NCBI RefSeq assembly: GCF_017591435.1
Contig: NC_059286.1
Location: 1,735,682 to 1,799,681, forward strand
From: Portunus trituberculatus
Taxonomy: Eukaryota > Arthropoda > Malacostraca > Decapoda > Portunidae
Length of the DNA: 64,000 bases
Reading direction: 5' to 3'
Positions 10,351-22,989 of the stretch are shown one piece after another (the stretch's first letter is position 1; each line of letters opens with the position of its first letter). A program made the translations under genes and the position numbers. The notes beneath the pieces are model-generated. The model was not told the origin of the DNA. It did no database searches and was given only the letters and a program-made list of their open reading frames with translations.

Positions 10351-11532
10351 TTACTGAGGATATCTGGTGTGAGGGCGTTTCCCTCCGGTCTGCCTTTGGC
10401 CTAAAAAAGGCCTAGAAAAGGAGGAAAACCTGGACCGGTTATAGAACGGTCTCCTCGTTCCTACCCTGGACTGATGACCAGGCTTCGTCCTATCAAATCT
10501 GTATGGCCGAAAAGACGGCCTTCCAAGTTTCTTAGATCTGTGTAATTCATCACATTTTTTAACGACATCGAAAGGAAAAAGTTCATCCTTTCCTACTTCA
10601 CAGTCCCATTTACATAACTCTGAAAGAGCCGTATCATTAACATGGAAACGAATCACTTCCTTTCTTAACTGATTGATATAATTAAAAGCCGAGACAATAA
10701 GTCTAAGACTATCATTAAAACCATCCAAGTAGGTGTTTAATGGTTTGCTGGTTTTATCACCAATATTACTGATGCAGTGAGTTAAGGGGACTAAAGCCCT
10801 CAAAAGTAAGCTGTTAGTATGAGCCAGTCTTGTATCAAGTAGTTTACCTCCAATGTTCATAGCCTTAGTGATAGCCGAGTTTGTTTCAGGTACTGTCATG
10901 TTCGGTACGTTGCTTGGCACTTTCAAACGATTACAAGTAGATTTCACAGTATCACTATTTGGACGTCGCCTGAGACTGACACTTAAAATAGAGGCCAAAC
11001 GATCAGAAATAGGGTCACCTTTAGGCTCATCACCATGAAAACAATCAGAGAAATCATCCAGAGCTCTGAGAAAGGAAGCATCGTCAACAGCTGACTGTAC
11101 TGTAGGAACGGCAGAGTCGAAAGTGTCCAAACTATCGAGAGGGTCTGAGCAGTAGTTATCATTCTCAGCCCCAACACAATCCTCATCAGAGGAGGACATA
11201 TCATGAAAACCACCAGCAACAGGGGAATCATTATTCATAGAGGAACCGTGACCCTTATCAAGCTTGTCAATCAGGCCACTCAAGAGCGAAGTAAGTGTGT
11301 CTAATTTATCAGAAGATGAAGGTCCAGGCACGGGGTTGTTGTACACACTGCCGGCACAACCCACATCGTCGCCACCAGCCGGCGCTGGCGAGTCACGAGG
11401 AGAGCCGGCCTGGTTAGCAGTAACTACTTTGCTCCTCTTTTTATCCCTCTTGACATCGTCAACACTGGGCCGTTTCCTTTCCAAACTAGAAGAACGCCGT
11501 GGCTGTTCTTCATGTGCATCCTGGTCCGCCAT
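10351..11532 (-). CDS. DIRS Gag-like protein (ORF1)
   Basis: About 393 residues if it starts at the second ATG (11532, MADQDAHEE), which I prefer. The upstream ATG at 11607 adds 25 residues that look non-functional. It is charged and low-complexity at the N-terminus (KRDKKRSK at about 30-40) with a Ser/Asp-rich middle. The C-terminal third is basic and aromatic (RPYRFDRTKPG, RRPFYNRSRF), which fits nucleic-acid binding. No CCHC zinc knuckle is visible. It is assigned as Gag by position upstream of RT; sequence alone would not identify it. Confidence 0.7.
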   Translation of the reverse strand: MADQDAHEEQPRRSSSLERKRPSVDDVKRDKKRSKVVTANQAGSPRDSPAPAGGDDVGCAGSVYNNPVPGPSSSDKLDTLTSLLSGLIDKLDKGHGSSMNNDSPVAGGFHDMSSSDEDCVGAENDNYCSDPLDSLDTFDSAVPTVQSAVDDASFLRALDDFSDCFHGDEPKGDPISDRLASILSVSLRRRPNSDTVKSTCNRLKVPSNVPNMTVPETNSAITKAMNIGGKLLDTRLAHTNSLLLRALVPLTHCISNIGDKTSKPLNTYLDGFNDSLRLIVSAFNYINQLRKEVIRFHVNDTALSELCKWDCEVGKDELFPFDVVKKCDELHRSKKLGRPSFRPYRFDRTKPGHQSRVGTRRPFYNRSRFSSFSRPFLGQRQTGGKRPHTRYPQ

Positions 11533-11774
11533 GGCTAGACCTGCACAAAAAGTGGCCGAAAATAGAAAAAAGAACGCCTTAGCTGTTCTATGCCACACTA
11601 TTTCCAAACATCATAAACACGAATAATTTAAACACTGAAAACAACAAGAAACTCACCAATTAAATGAATAATCCACAACAGAAGAAAGAAGACACGAAGC
11701 AGCCAAACAGCCGACACGAAGCAGTCCAGCAACCGACTGAGCAGAGGTGTGAACTCGACGAGGTCTGGCAACCG

Positions 11775-11850
11775 ACTGACGGGTGGTCACTGGTGCTGAC
11801 ATCTCATTGGCTACCGTGGTGACGTCAGTTAAATGTCGTGAAGTGAAATT
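11775..11850. repeat. DIRS right-hand (5') inverted terminal repeat
   Basis: 11775-11807 matches 6996-7028 in inverted orientation over 33 bp. Further out the two repeats are alignable but diverged. 11803-11850 is copied exactly in the ICR. The element ends at ATT, 11848-11850. Confidence 0.88.
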
Positions 11851-13109
11851 AATATTCAGTGTGACGTGCGTGGCACTGCGTGCCAGTCTGTGACAGTACT
11901 CCATGACAAACATGAAAGACGATAACGAAACTTGGTACAAGCCATAAGCAAACCGTGTTGGCTCTTATGATTGGTTATTTCACCTTGAGAGACACCACGT
12001 ACACATATATAGGGACCTTATATCTACCATCACATCAGCCTTTTAGTCTGACAAAGCATATAAGACTTAAGAGGGGGTGTTCCCGTGGGGGACTTTCAAA
12101 TAATCATTTTCATTTTATGCCATTTCCATCAAGTTTAAGTGTGAGAGGCATCTACAATTGACCTGCATTTTACGGGCTAAATTTCTGCAAGATTTTGGGA
12201 GGCCTGCGAACATCCTTCGCTCATAACAATGTCTGTCTGAGCCTCGGTGTCCTACGAACCATAGAGATGGCTACAGGGTAAAATAATATTTTTTCTCCCT
12301 CTAAATCGTTTGGACAAAGGTAAGTGGCACTTGACTTTCACTCCACATAAAAGGTAAATATACTCCAAACAGCATATCTTATTGGAAATATAACTCTCAG
12401 CATATTTCATTGCAAATACTCTCTCAAAACTTGGAAGTGGTTTCACTGGAGAAAAAAAAAAAAACTAATAGACTGTGCTTCGTATATGAACAATGACACT
12501 ACGTATATACTGTGAAGTTGTGACTTGTGAGAACGGGGGTCGTAACAGTTGGTGTCAGGAGTAGGATAAAAACTGTGAAGTTTTGACTTGTGGGGTGCCT
12601 GACACGGATATACCATAGCTGACTCAGACTCGAGAGGCAGTGAAAAGCCGGAAGACAGTGCGCAGGGATGGAAAAGACTTGCTTGCTGGGTCGAAATGGC
12701 ATAAGAAACAAGTGAAATGAAACAAGAAATGAGTGGAGTAGCATTGAAAATGTTCTTGATGAGGAAAGAGATGCGATCGGCGGTGGATGAAACAAGGCAG
12801 TTCACAGTGGAACACTGCAAGAGAAACAGTCTGTTGGCGTGTGGGGGCCGCCTCACTTTCCTGAGACAGCAGGGCAGGGTTGTCCCTACACATGCTCAGT
12901 GCCTGGGGACTTTGGTTTCTGTGGCTATACATTCGGAAGGATGCAGCCGACGCATCCATGGTATGCGCCGCTTGATGATGATGCCAACACCCTATCACAC
13001 TCTCTACCGCCACCTCCCTCTGTTGCTGTCTTTTCTTGCAGGTGGAGCACCTGTTCTTCATTGTGGTTTGACCGAAGCTGGGTTTAGGGATCACGGATTT
13101 GCACTCTTC
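11851..13109. other. Non-coding, unassigned
   Basis: Several ORFs over 60 codons occur but they overlap on both strands and show no recognisable domain. CTGTGAAGTTNTGACTTGTG occurs twice (12509 and 12571), a short tandem duplication. The right edge probably belongs to the SINE-like inverted unit. Confidence 0.5.
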
Positions 13110-13380
13110 AGTTACACGTTGCGGCAGATGCCAGGCCACCTCACCGAAAGGCGGGACACAATCCCCGACTAACACCCGGTACCCACTCACTGTTGCGTGG
13201 ACAGGGGCGCGGGTGTGAGAAAACCGCCCATCCGTCTTCGCTCCGCCCGTGGAAGACGGATGGGCAATCTTCTCACACCCGCGGCCCTCTCCACCCAGCA
13301 GTCAGTGGTGTCAATTGGGGGTTGTGTCCTACCTCTCGGGGTGGTGACTTGGCACCTCTGCAAACTGGCAGAATTTGGTG
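13110..13380. repeat. Head-to-head inverted SINE-like pair
   Basis: The two halves are imperfect reverse complements around about 13245. The core is a strong hairpin in which GCGGGTGTGAGAA and CCCATCCGTCTTC at 13209-13237 pair with GAAGACGGATGGG and TTCTCACACCCGC at 13251-13285. The halves stay alignable outward through GGATTGTGTCCCGCC and GGTTGTGTCCTACC. The left half shares CCCGGTACCCACT and GGACAGGGGC with the body of the SINE at 32770-33068. Confidence 0.65.
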
Positions 13381-13608
13381 GACAAGTGTGCTGGGAGGCG
13401 TACCAGGCAAAATTTGAGCTGCTCGCCCAAGGACACACTGTGAAAATTAATGTTTTTCTTTTTACACGAAAACACCTCTTAAAGAGTTTTCAGGCAAACA
13501 CAATAGTTTTTACACAAACAAGCAAATATACCAGATGTTTGTAATGAAACACTTGTTTTAAGTAAAACATTACATGTGCCATACAATAAAACATATAATT
13601 ATCAAGTC

Positions 13609-14569
<961 letters not shown>

Positions 14570-17520
14570 TTAACAACGCCTCGGAGTCCCCTTCTGGGGA
14601 GGGGACCAAAAAATGTCCCCAGGTCGAACGCCTCTCTTGACAACGACCCCAAATGCCTTGACACCTCCCTCAACTTTTTCTACATTAACTTCTGCAACAT
14701 TCGCGGCCTTAGATATAATTTTCAATCTGTGGAACACCCCCTCTCCTCTACTAAACCTCATCTTCTTTTCCTCACCGAAAAACAGCTGTCTGAGGCAACT
14801 GACAGTAGCCCCTTCTCTGTTCCCTCCTACTCTCTCTATTCTCATTTTCGTTCCAAAGCTGGATATTGCGTCTATGTACGCAACGACTTAACTTGCTCTC
14901 GTGCCCACGCTCTTGAATCTTCCGAGTTTTCCACCATCTGGCTTCGACTTAACAGTCACTCTCAAACTAAATTCATCTGTGCTGTTTATCTCTCCCTAAC
15001 TCTTCTGACTATAGTAAATTCTTCGACTACTTAACTTCCAAAGTGGAGCACATTCTGTCCCTCTACCCTTTCGCTGAGATTTCCATTCTTGGAGATTTCA
15101 ATGTTCACCACCAGCTTTGGCTTTCATCTTCCTTCACTGACCACCCTGGTGAACTAGCCTTCAACTTTGCTATCCTCCATGACCTAGAGCAACTGGTGCA
15201 ACACCCTACTCGTATTCCTGACCGTCTTGGAGACACGCCCAACATTCTTGATCTCTTCCTCACCTCTAATCCTTCTGCTTATACTGTCACCCTTTCATCT
15301 CCGTTGGGCTCCTCCGATCACAATCTCATTTTTGTATCTTGTCCTATTTCTCCAATCCCTCCGCAGGATCCCCCAAAGCGAAGGTGCCTCTGGACGTTTT
15401 GCCTCTGCCAGTTGAGGGGACCTGAGGAGGTATTTTGCTTATATTCCCTGGAATGATTACTGCTTCCGTGTCAGAGACCCATCTCTTTATGCTGAACGCA
15501 CAACAGAGGTGATAGTGTCTGGCATTGAGGCGTACATTCCTCATTCTTTTTCTCAACCTGTTCTTGTGCTATACATGATAGAGAGGTTACCCACTAAAGG
15601 TACTTGAACCTTCCATCTCTTGAATCTCATGCACTTTATATCTCTGCCCGGAATCATGCCAAGTCTGTTCTTCAACTTGCCAAACACTCTTTCGTAAGAA
15701 GAAAATGTCAAAATCTTTCAAACTGAAACTCCCCTTAAGACTTCTAGCATCTTGCCAAAAACATCTCCAATAACTTCACTTCTTCATCTTTCCTCCTCAA
15801 CTTCATCCTGATGGCACCACTGCCATCTCTTCTGCCTCTAAAGCTCAACTCTTCTCTCAAACCTTTGCTCACAACTCCACCTTGGATGATTCTGGGCTTG
15901 TCCCATCCTCTCCTCCTCCCTCTAACTATTTTATATCTACAATTAAAATTCTTCGTAATGATGTTTTCCATGCCATCGCTAGTCTAAACCCTCGGAAGGC
16001 TTATGGTCCTGATGGGGTTCTTCCTATTGTTCTCAAAAATCGTACTTCTGTGCTTGCACCTTGCCTGGCCAAACTCTTCCAACTTTGTCTATCGACTTCT
16101 ACCTTTCCTTCCTGCTGGAAGTTTGCCTACATTCAGCCTGTTCCTAAAAAGGGTGACCGTTCTAACCCTCAAACTACCGTCCTATAGCTTTAATCTCTTG
16201 CTTGTCTAAAGTTTTTAATCTATCCTGAATAGGAAGATTCTCAAACATCTGTCACTTCACAATCTTCTGTCTGATCGCCAGTATGGCTTCCGTCAAGGTC
16301 GCTCTACTGGTGATCTTCTGGCTTTCCTTACTGAGTCTTGGTCATCCTCTTTTAGAGATTTCGGTGAAACTTTTGCTGTTGCGTTAGACATATCAAAAGC
16401 TTTTGATAGAGTCTGGCATAAAGCTTTGATTTCAAAACTGCCCTCCTACGGCTTCTATCCTTCTCTCTGCAACTTTATCTCAAGTTTCCTTTCCGACCAT
16501 TCTATTGCTGCTGTGGTAGACGGCCACTGTTCTTCTCTAAATCTATTAATAGTGGTGTTCCTCAGGGTTCTGTCCTGTCACCCACTCTCTTTCTATTATT
16601 CATTAATGACCTTCTTAACCAAACTTCTTGCCCTATCCACTCCTACGCTGATGATACCACCCTACATCTTTCCACGTCCTTTCAGAGACGACCAACCCTT
16701 CAGGAAGTCAACAGATCACGCAGGGACGCCACAGAACGCCTGACTTCCGATCTTTCTAAGATTTCCGATTGGGGCAGAGAAAATCTAGTAGTTTTCAATG
16801 CCTCAAAACTCAATTCCTCCATCTATCAACTCGACACAACCTTCCAGACAACTATCCCTCTTCTTCAATGACACTCAACTGTCTCCTCTTCCACAATGAA
16901 TATCCTCGGTCTGTCCTTTGCTCATAATCTTAACTGGAAACTTCACATCTCATCTCTTGCTAAAACAGCTTCTATGAAGTTAGGTGTTCTGAGGCGTCTC
17001 CGCCAGTTTTTCTCGCCCTCCAACTGCTTACTCTGTATAAGGGCCTTATCCGCCCCCGTATAGAGTACTCTTCGCATGTTATAGGGGTTCCAGTCACACA
17101 GTCTTACTAGATGGGGTACAATCAAAGCTTTTCGTCATCAACTCCCCCTCTGACTAACTGTCTTCAGCCTCTTTCTCACCGCCGAAATGTTGCATCTCTT
17201 TCTATCTTTTATCGCTATTTTCATGCTAACTGCTCTAATGATCTTGCTAACTGCATGCCTCTCTTCCTCCTGCGGCCTCGCTACACAAGGCTTTCTTCTT
17301 CCTCTCATCCCTATTTTGTCCAACTCGCTAACGCAAGAGTTAACCAGTACTCTCAATCATTCATACCTTTCACTCGTAAACTCTTGAGCTCCCTTCCTGC
17401 ATCTGTATTTCCGACTTCCTACGACTTGTCTTCTTTTAAAAGGGAGGTATCGAGGCATTTGCTCCCTAATTCTGGCTGAAGCTTTTCCTCTTTTTTAGAG
17501 AGCCAGCACTCAAATGGGCC
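14570..17520 (+). pseudogene. Non-LTR retrotransposon family A, long decayed copy (EN + RT)
   Basis: The longest family A copy here. An AP-endonuclease region starts near 14680 (CNIRGLRYNF, then FLTEKQLSE). Next come SILGDFNVHH (about 15085) and the SSDHNLIF end block (about 15315). RT follows: RKAYGPDGVLP (15992), QYGFRQGRSTGD, VALDISKAFDRVWHKA (16378), the SGVPQGS region in a shifted frame, YADD (about 16645), and the C-terminal LGVLRRLRQ and HRRNVASLS blocks. Frameshifts and stops break it into more than six ORFs. It ends near CTCAAATGGGCC and a T-rich stretch. Same family as copies at 1, 30090, 37140 and 50470. Confidence 0.9.
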
Positions 17521-17564
17521 TTTTTTTTTTATTTATTTATTTATTTTTTTTTTTTTTGCCCTGG

Positions 17565-18825
<1,261 letters not shown>

Positions 18826-18827
18826 AT

Positions 18828-19084
18828 GTTTTGTGTCACGGTGTGTCACGGCGACACACCGTGTCTCGCCGCGGCAACACCGAGCCCACACTGTGTATAC
18901 ACCGTGTCAATGACCGTGACAAGCGCTCCAAATGGTCGCGGCGCCGTTGTAGCAGTAGGAAGTGGAACGTCCATGGAACGCCCAAGTTATAGTACCAACG
19001 CATGCGCAGTTGACGCGTTCCATGGACATTCCACTTCCTACTGCACCAGTAGGAAGTGGAATGTCCATGGAACGCGTCAACTGC
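18828..19084. repeat. Harbinger-end-like remnant plus hairpin repeats
   Basis: 18828-18950 resembles the left end of the intact Harbinger element (GTGTCACGG, GTGTCACGGCGACACACCGTG, CTCCAAATGGTCGCGGCGCCG) but lacks its outermost TTACGGCG. It is followed by a perfect 38-bp inverted repeat (19006-19043 with 19047-19084, 3-base loop). A third near-copy of one arm lies at 18953-18980. Confidence 0.75.
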
Positions 19085-19144
19085 TGATATCTGTAAACGT
19101 GTCTGGCTCCGTGAAAGTTAACCATGGAAAAAGTATTAGGCTAT

Positions 19145-19575
19145 TTACGGCGTTTTGTGTCACGGCGTGTCACGGCGACACACCGTGCCACGCTGTGACA
19201 TCCCCGTGCCTACACCGCGCGCACACCGCGTCAAGACCGTAACAAACGCTCCAAATGGTCGCGGCGCCGTGCCAAAAATCAAAACTTTTTGATTTTGTGT
19301 CACGGGGTGGCGCGGTGGCGCGTCGCCGCAACAGACACCGTGATGCGTGTCGCGGCGCCGTGACAGACACCGCGGCACACCGCGACTCACCGCGGCACAC
19401 CGCGCCAAGTTCGCCTGGGTGCAACTTGACGCGGCGCCTACAGCAACTTGACACGGCGGGCACGGAGTGGCCGCGGTGACTGTCACGGTGGGCGCGGCGT
19501 GGCCGCGGTGACTGTCACGGTGCGACACGGTGTGTTCGCGGTGTGGTCACGGTGTGTACGCGGTGTGGTCACGGT
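19145..19575. repeat. CACGG-rich subterminal array (left)
   Basis: Dense short words CACGG/CCGTG and GTCACGGTG in both orientations over about 430 bp, very GC-rich compared with the AT-rich surroundings. The same words fill 22990-23206 at the other end. A likely binding platform for the element's own proteins (inference). Confidence 0.8.
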
Positions 19576-19631
19576 GGGTTACAGTAATTGGAATTTAATG
19601 TGCTGATTGGCTGACAACATGCATGGGAGGG

Positions 19632-19639
19632 TATAAATA
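19632..19639 (+). promoter_or_regulatory. TATA box for the MADF-like gene
   Basis: TATAAATA, 64 bases before the ATG at 19703. The spacing would place transcription start near 19660-19665. Sequence match and position only. Confidence 0.6.
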
Positions 19640-19702
19640 TAGATAAAGTCACAGCACATTAACCATTCCGACTCATTCAAGCACTGCACACAGGTCTCTA
19701 CA

Positions 19703-21316
19703 ATGCCTCGCAAGAAGTCGAGTGAATCCCCAGCCCACCTTTCTGCTAACCTGATGCCTGTTGAAGATCCTTCAGTAGAATATGCAGATGGAGAAAGTAG
19801 CCCACATCCCGACGGTGTTGCTGAAGATGACGTGATGGGAGGACCAAGTGGCCGACAACCCCATGCCAAGAGGAGATATCGTCCCAGCAAGAAAGACATA
19901 CCAAATTACAAGTTTTCAGAAGAACAAGAGAAGGCTGTTGCGGAATTCGTTCACGAACATTCGGCCTTATATGACAAGAAGGACAAACGATGGTGCGACC
20001 CCAAGTTCAAGGAGGCCCTGTGGCAAGAGGTGGCAGAGACGTTTCCTGATTGTTTGTTTCTACAAGTGAAGAAGTTCTTCGAAATGAGGAGGACTGATTT
20101 TGGCAAGATTGAAAAGAAAGCTAACAAGAGTGGGTCCGCTGCACGAAAACTTACACCAAGGGAGGAGGTGGTGATGGCGACGTGGGGCTTTCTCGGAGGG
20201 CACATAGCCCACGAACCTACACAATCCAGCGACCGATTCTCCCCTACGGTTTCACACAGGTCGTCGTCTTCTGAGTCAGGTCATTCGGCCCATTCCATCA
20301 TCCGACGAAGGAACCTGGGAATGGTGAAACGAAAGAGAACGGGAACAGAGACCACAACACACTCAAGTGTACCTGAAGATGACGACACCACCATCAAGGA
20401 TCTTCTGAATGAAGCCAAGAAGATCATGGAGAGGAGGGAAACGACAGGAGTGGAGGCTGAAATTCAGGACTTTACCACGTACCTCTGCTCCAGGCTTCGC
20501 AAAGTGGCGCGAAGGAATCACAAAGTTCTGTTTCCCCAGATCCTGGAGTTAGTGTCACTGTTGGAGGAGGAGCCTGGTGATGAGGTTGGGGAAGGCAAAA
20601 TCGACGGTGAGAAGGTACTGTCTCGACACTCCACACCACAGCAGCCCGCACAGCCTCCACAGCAGCACTACCAGCCACCACAGCAGCAGTATCAGCCACC
20701 ACAGCAGCTCTACCAGCCACCACAGCAGCCAGCACAGCCTCCACAGCAGTACCAGTCACCACAACAGCCCGCACAGCCACCACAGCAGTACCAGCCACCA
20801 CAGCAGTACCAGCCACCACAGCACCCCGCACAACCTCCACAGCAGCTCTACCAGCCACCACAGCAGCCAGCACAGCCTCCACAGCAGTACCAGTCACCAC
20901 AACAGCCCGCACAGCCTCCACAGCAGTACCAGCCACCACAGGAGCTCTACCAGCCACCACAGCAGTACCAGCCACCACAGCACCCCGCACAACCTCCACA
21001 GCAGTACCAGTCACCACAGCAGCCATACCAGCCACCACAACAGCAGTATCAGACACCACAGCAGCAGTACCAGCCTGTGTATACTGTGCTGTCAACACCA
21101 AAACAGCAAATACCTCCTAGCCCTGCTCCAGCTCCTGCAGCAGCAACTGTGACTACCAACCCTTCGCCCTTCAAATTTCCTGTTTCGCTGGAAATGATGG
21201 TACCCTCCGTCAAGTCTCCCAGCGTCGCTAGTATCTCTTCCTCCAAGTCCGTCCTGGAGACACCCAAGGTGACCAGACCAGTTGACAATCTTGACAGTGA
21301 TGAGGACGACGACTAG
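19703..21316 (+). CDS. Harbinger MADF/Myb-like DNA-binding helper protein
   Basis: 537 residues, intact. Residues about 71-138 resemble an MADF/Myb-SANT-like helix bundle (FSEEQEKAVAEFVHEH, LYDKKDKRWCDPKFKEALWQEV, VKKFFEMRRTDFGKIEKK). Harbinger elements typically encode such a partner, which brings the transposase to the nucleus and to element ends; that role is from family knowledge. Residues about 313-458 are a Gln/Pro-rich tandem array of YQPPQQ and PAQPPQQ units. A Ser-rich segment and an acidic end (DSDEDDD) follow. AATAAA lies at 21463-21468. A chromosomal MADF gene is unlikely because it sits between the Harbinger termini. Confidence 0.85.
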   Translation: MPRKKSSESPAHLSANLMPVEDPSVEYADGESSPHPDGVAEDDVMGGPSGRQPHAKRRYRPSKKDIPNYKFSEEQEKAVAEFVHEHSALYDKKDKRWCDPKFKEALWQEVAETFPDCLFLQVKKFFEMRRTDFGKIEKKANKSGSAARKLTPREEVVMATWGFLGGHIAHEPTQSSDRFSPTVSHRSSSSESGHSAHSIIRRRNLGMVKRKRTGTETTTHSSVPEDDDTTIKDLLNEAKKIMERRETTGVEAEIQDFTTYLCSRLRKVARRNHKVLFPQILELVSLLEEEPGDEVGEGKIDGEKVLSRHSTPQQPAQPPQQHYQPPQQQYQPPQQLYQPPQQPAQPPQQYQSPQQPAQPPQQYQPPQQYQPPQHPAQPPQQLYQPPQQPAQPPQQYQSPQQPAQPPQQYQPPQELYQPPQQYQPPQHPAQPPQQYQSPQQPYQPPQQQYQTPQQQYQPVYTVLSTPKQQIPPSPAPAPAAATVTTNPSPFKFPVSLEMMVPSVKSPSVASISSSKSVLETPKVTRPVDNLDSDEDDD

Positions 21317-21584
21317 TCTCTACATACTAAAATTGTGAATGTCATCATTATGCAAATGTAAATTCTATATAAGAATAATTATGTAAAAAATCGTACCATG
21401 TATTTTATATACCTACCTTGCATGAAAATGTAGTTGTAGAGAACTTGAAACTTAAATAATATAATAAAGATAAAGTGACAAGGTTATAACATTCAAATAA
21501 ATCACTATAAAGATACATGTATGGAAATATAATACAAGCAGGTACAAACAAAACTATTTATTCATGAAAGTTTACAGAATTTGT

Positions 21585-22889
21585 TTAGACTGAAGGTCTT
21601 CCCCTTGGATACACCACCCGATCTTGCCATGAGACTTGGCCGACTTGCGATGTGTAGTAATGGGATAGATAATCTCTGATGTCCTTTGCTCTGTTGGTGT
21701 AGTTGGATCCCCTCCTGTTCATCAAGCCCACCATCAGATTTTTTTCATCCCTCCACATGCCAGGTACCAGGTTGTAGTTGCTATCTTCTCTGTCCACATC
21801 GCCAAATGCATACGAGTAGCGGTCGAGGATGAGGTTGTGCAACACACAACCACACACTGTGATGAGTTTCACCACTGATGGCCTTTGTTGCATGGTGATA
21901 CCAAACACTCTGAAGCGCATCTGGAGGAGACCGAAGGAGTTTTCCACCACTCGACGGGCACGGGACAACCTGTAGCTGAAGATCCTCTCCTCGTAAACTT
22001 GTGATTGGTGGGAGTATGGTTTCATCAGGAATGGCTTGAGGGCGAACGCATCATCCCCTACAATATGGTACGGGATTGAAGTAGTAGCATTGGGGAGTGG
22101 TGTGTCGTCAGGGAATGTGATGTAGTTTTTGTTGATGGCGTCATGCAGGTTGCATTTCTGCCACGTTCCTCCATCGCCAGCACCTCCCTCTGCTCCGACA
22201 TCCACGTACAGGAATTTGTAGTTTGAATCAGCTAGGGCCATCAACACAATGCTGTGAAACTTCTTGTAGTTGAAAAATAGGGAGCCGGTATTGTTGGGCT
22301 TCTTCATTGCGACGTGTTTGCCGTCCAGTGCACCCACACAGTTGAAATAGTTCCATTTCCTTGCGAAGCCTTCAGCGACATTATTCCACTCATCCAAAGT
22401 TTTGGGGCACTTCAGACATTCACCATACGCGTCGATCAGGGCCTGGCACACTTTCGGTATGAACAGGCAGATGGCGCTTTTTGATACTCGAAAATTGTAC
22501 ATTAAACTTGAGTACGAGTTTCCCGTTGCCAGGTATCGCAGGGTGACTGCCAACTTCAAACCAACAGGTAGGGGGAACCTCATTTTTGTTTCCGTCTTGG
22601 CTAGTACTGGAGTAACTCGATCGACCATCTCTCCAAACAGTCCTGGTTCGATCCTTAGGTAATTTTTGTAGCCCTTGTGGTCTTCTCTGTGCAACTCCTG
22701 TAGCAGTTGTTCATACTCTCCAAACATCTGTCTCCTGCACAGCCATTGCCGACACCACATCCTCCTGACTCTTCGACTTGGTCTTGCAACAGATTGCTGT
22801 AGACGTCTGCGTCTCCTTCTGCTGAGCAGCCACATAGCAGTAATTATCACGAACAGGCTTGTTCCTACGTCTTCTCTCGCTCTGTCCAT
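21585..22889 (-). CDS. PIF/Harbinger transposase (HARBI1-like DDE nuclease)
   Basis: 434 residues, uninterrupted. The DDE_4-type catalytic residues are visible: D189 (GALDGKHV), D279 (IVGDDAFAL) and E316 (RRVVENSFGLL). A helix-turn-helix-like region lies before them (RYLATGNSYSSLMYNFRVS, 118-136). The first 55 residues are basic (SRRRRRRL), a possible nuclear signal. It converges on the MADF gene, tail to tail, with 268 bp between stops. A TATA-like sequence lies 46-53 bases upstream of its ATG. It should cut and join the element ends. Confidence 0.93.
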   Translation of the reverse strand: MDRAREDVGTSLFVIITAMWLLSRRRRRRLQQSVARPSRRVRRMWCRQWLCRRQMFGEYEQLLQELHREDHKGYKNYLRIEPGLFGEMVDRVTPVLAKTETKMRFPLPVGLKLAVTLRYLATGNSYSSLMYNFRVSKSAICLFIPKVCQALIDAYGECLKCPKTLDEWNNVAEGFARKWNYFNCVGALDGKHVAMKKPNNTGSLFFNYKKFHSIVLMALADSNYKFLYVDVGAEGGAGDGGTWQKCNLHDAINKNYITFPDDTPLPNATTSIPYHIVGDDAFALKPFLMKPYSHQSQVYEERIFSYRLSRARRVVENSFGLLQMRFRVFGITMQQRPSVVKLITVCGCVLHNLILDRYSYAFGDVDREDSNYNLVPGMWRDEKNLMVGLMNRRGSNYTNRAKDIRDYLSHYYTSQVGQVSWQDRVVYPRGRPSV

Positions 22890-22934
22890 GATGGGTGTCA
22901 GTCGAGAAGTGCCTACAGTAGCAGCCCGTGACCT

Positions 22935-22942
22935 CTATATAC
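22935..22942 (-). promoter_or_regulatory. TATA-like box for the Harbinger transposase gene
   Basis: GTATATAG on the minus strand, upstream of the ATG at 22889. It mirrors the TATA box of the partner gene at the other end of the element. Confidence 0.5.
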
Positions 22943-22989
22943 CCCATGCCACTAATTATATCACGATATTTCAATGTAGCAGGCACGCT

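Larger units (their letters stand above)
6914..11850 (-). mobile_element. DIRS1-like tyrosine-recombinase retrotransposon, structurally complete
   Basis: On the minus strand the order is Gag-like ORF, RT, RNase H plus the DIRS methyltransferase-like region, then tyrosine recombinase overlapping the previous ORF. This is the DIRS1 order. Both ends begin and end with ATT. The internal complementary region (7107-7236) contains the complement of both ends fused through one ATT, as the DIRS circular-intermediate model predicts. No target-site duplication is visible, as expected for DIRS. One in-frame TGA at 9509-9511 separates RT from RNase H, so this copy is probably not autonomous. DIRS1-like elements are known from decapods. 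Confidence 0.92.

Noticed and set aside
12624..13190. 188-codon minus-strand ORF
   Set aside because: No domain, overlaps ORFs on the other strand and runs into the inverted SINE-like unit.
20472..21152. ORFs of 209 and 191 codons overlapping the MADF-like gene
   Set aside because: Shadow frames of the Gln/Pro-codon repeats; the MADF frame explains the sequence.
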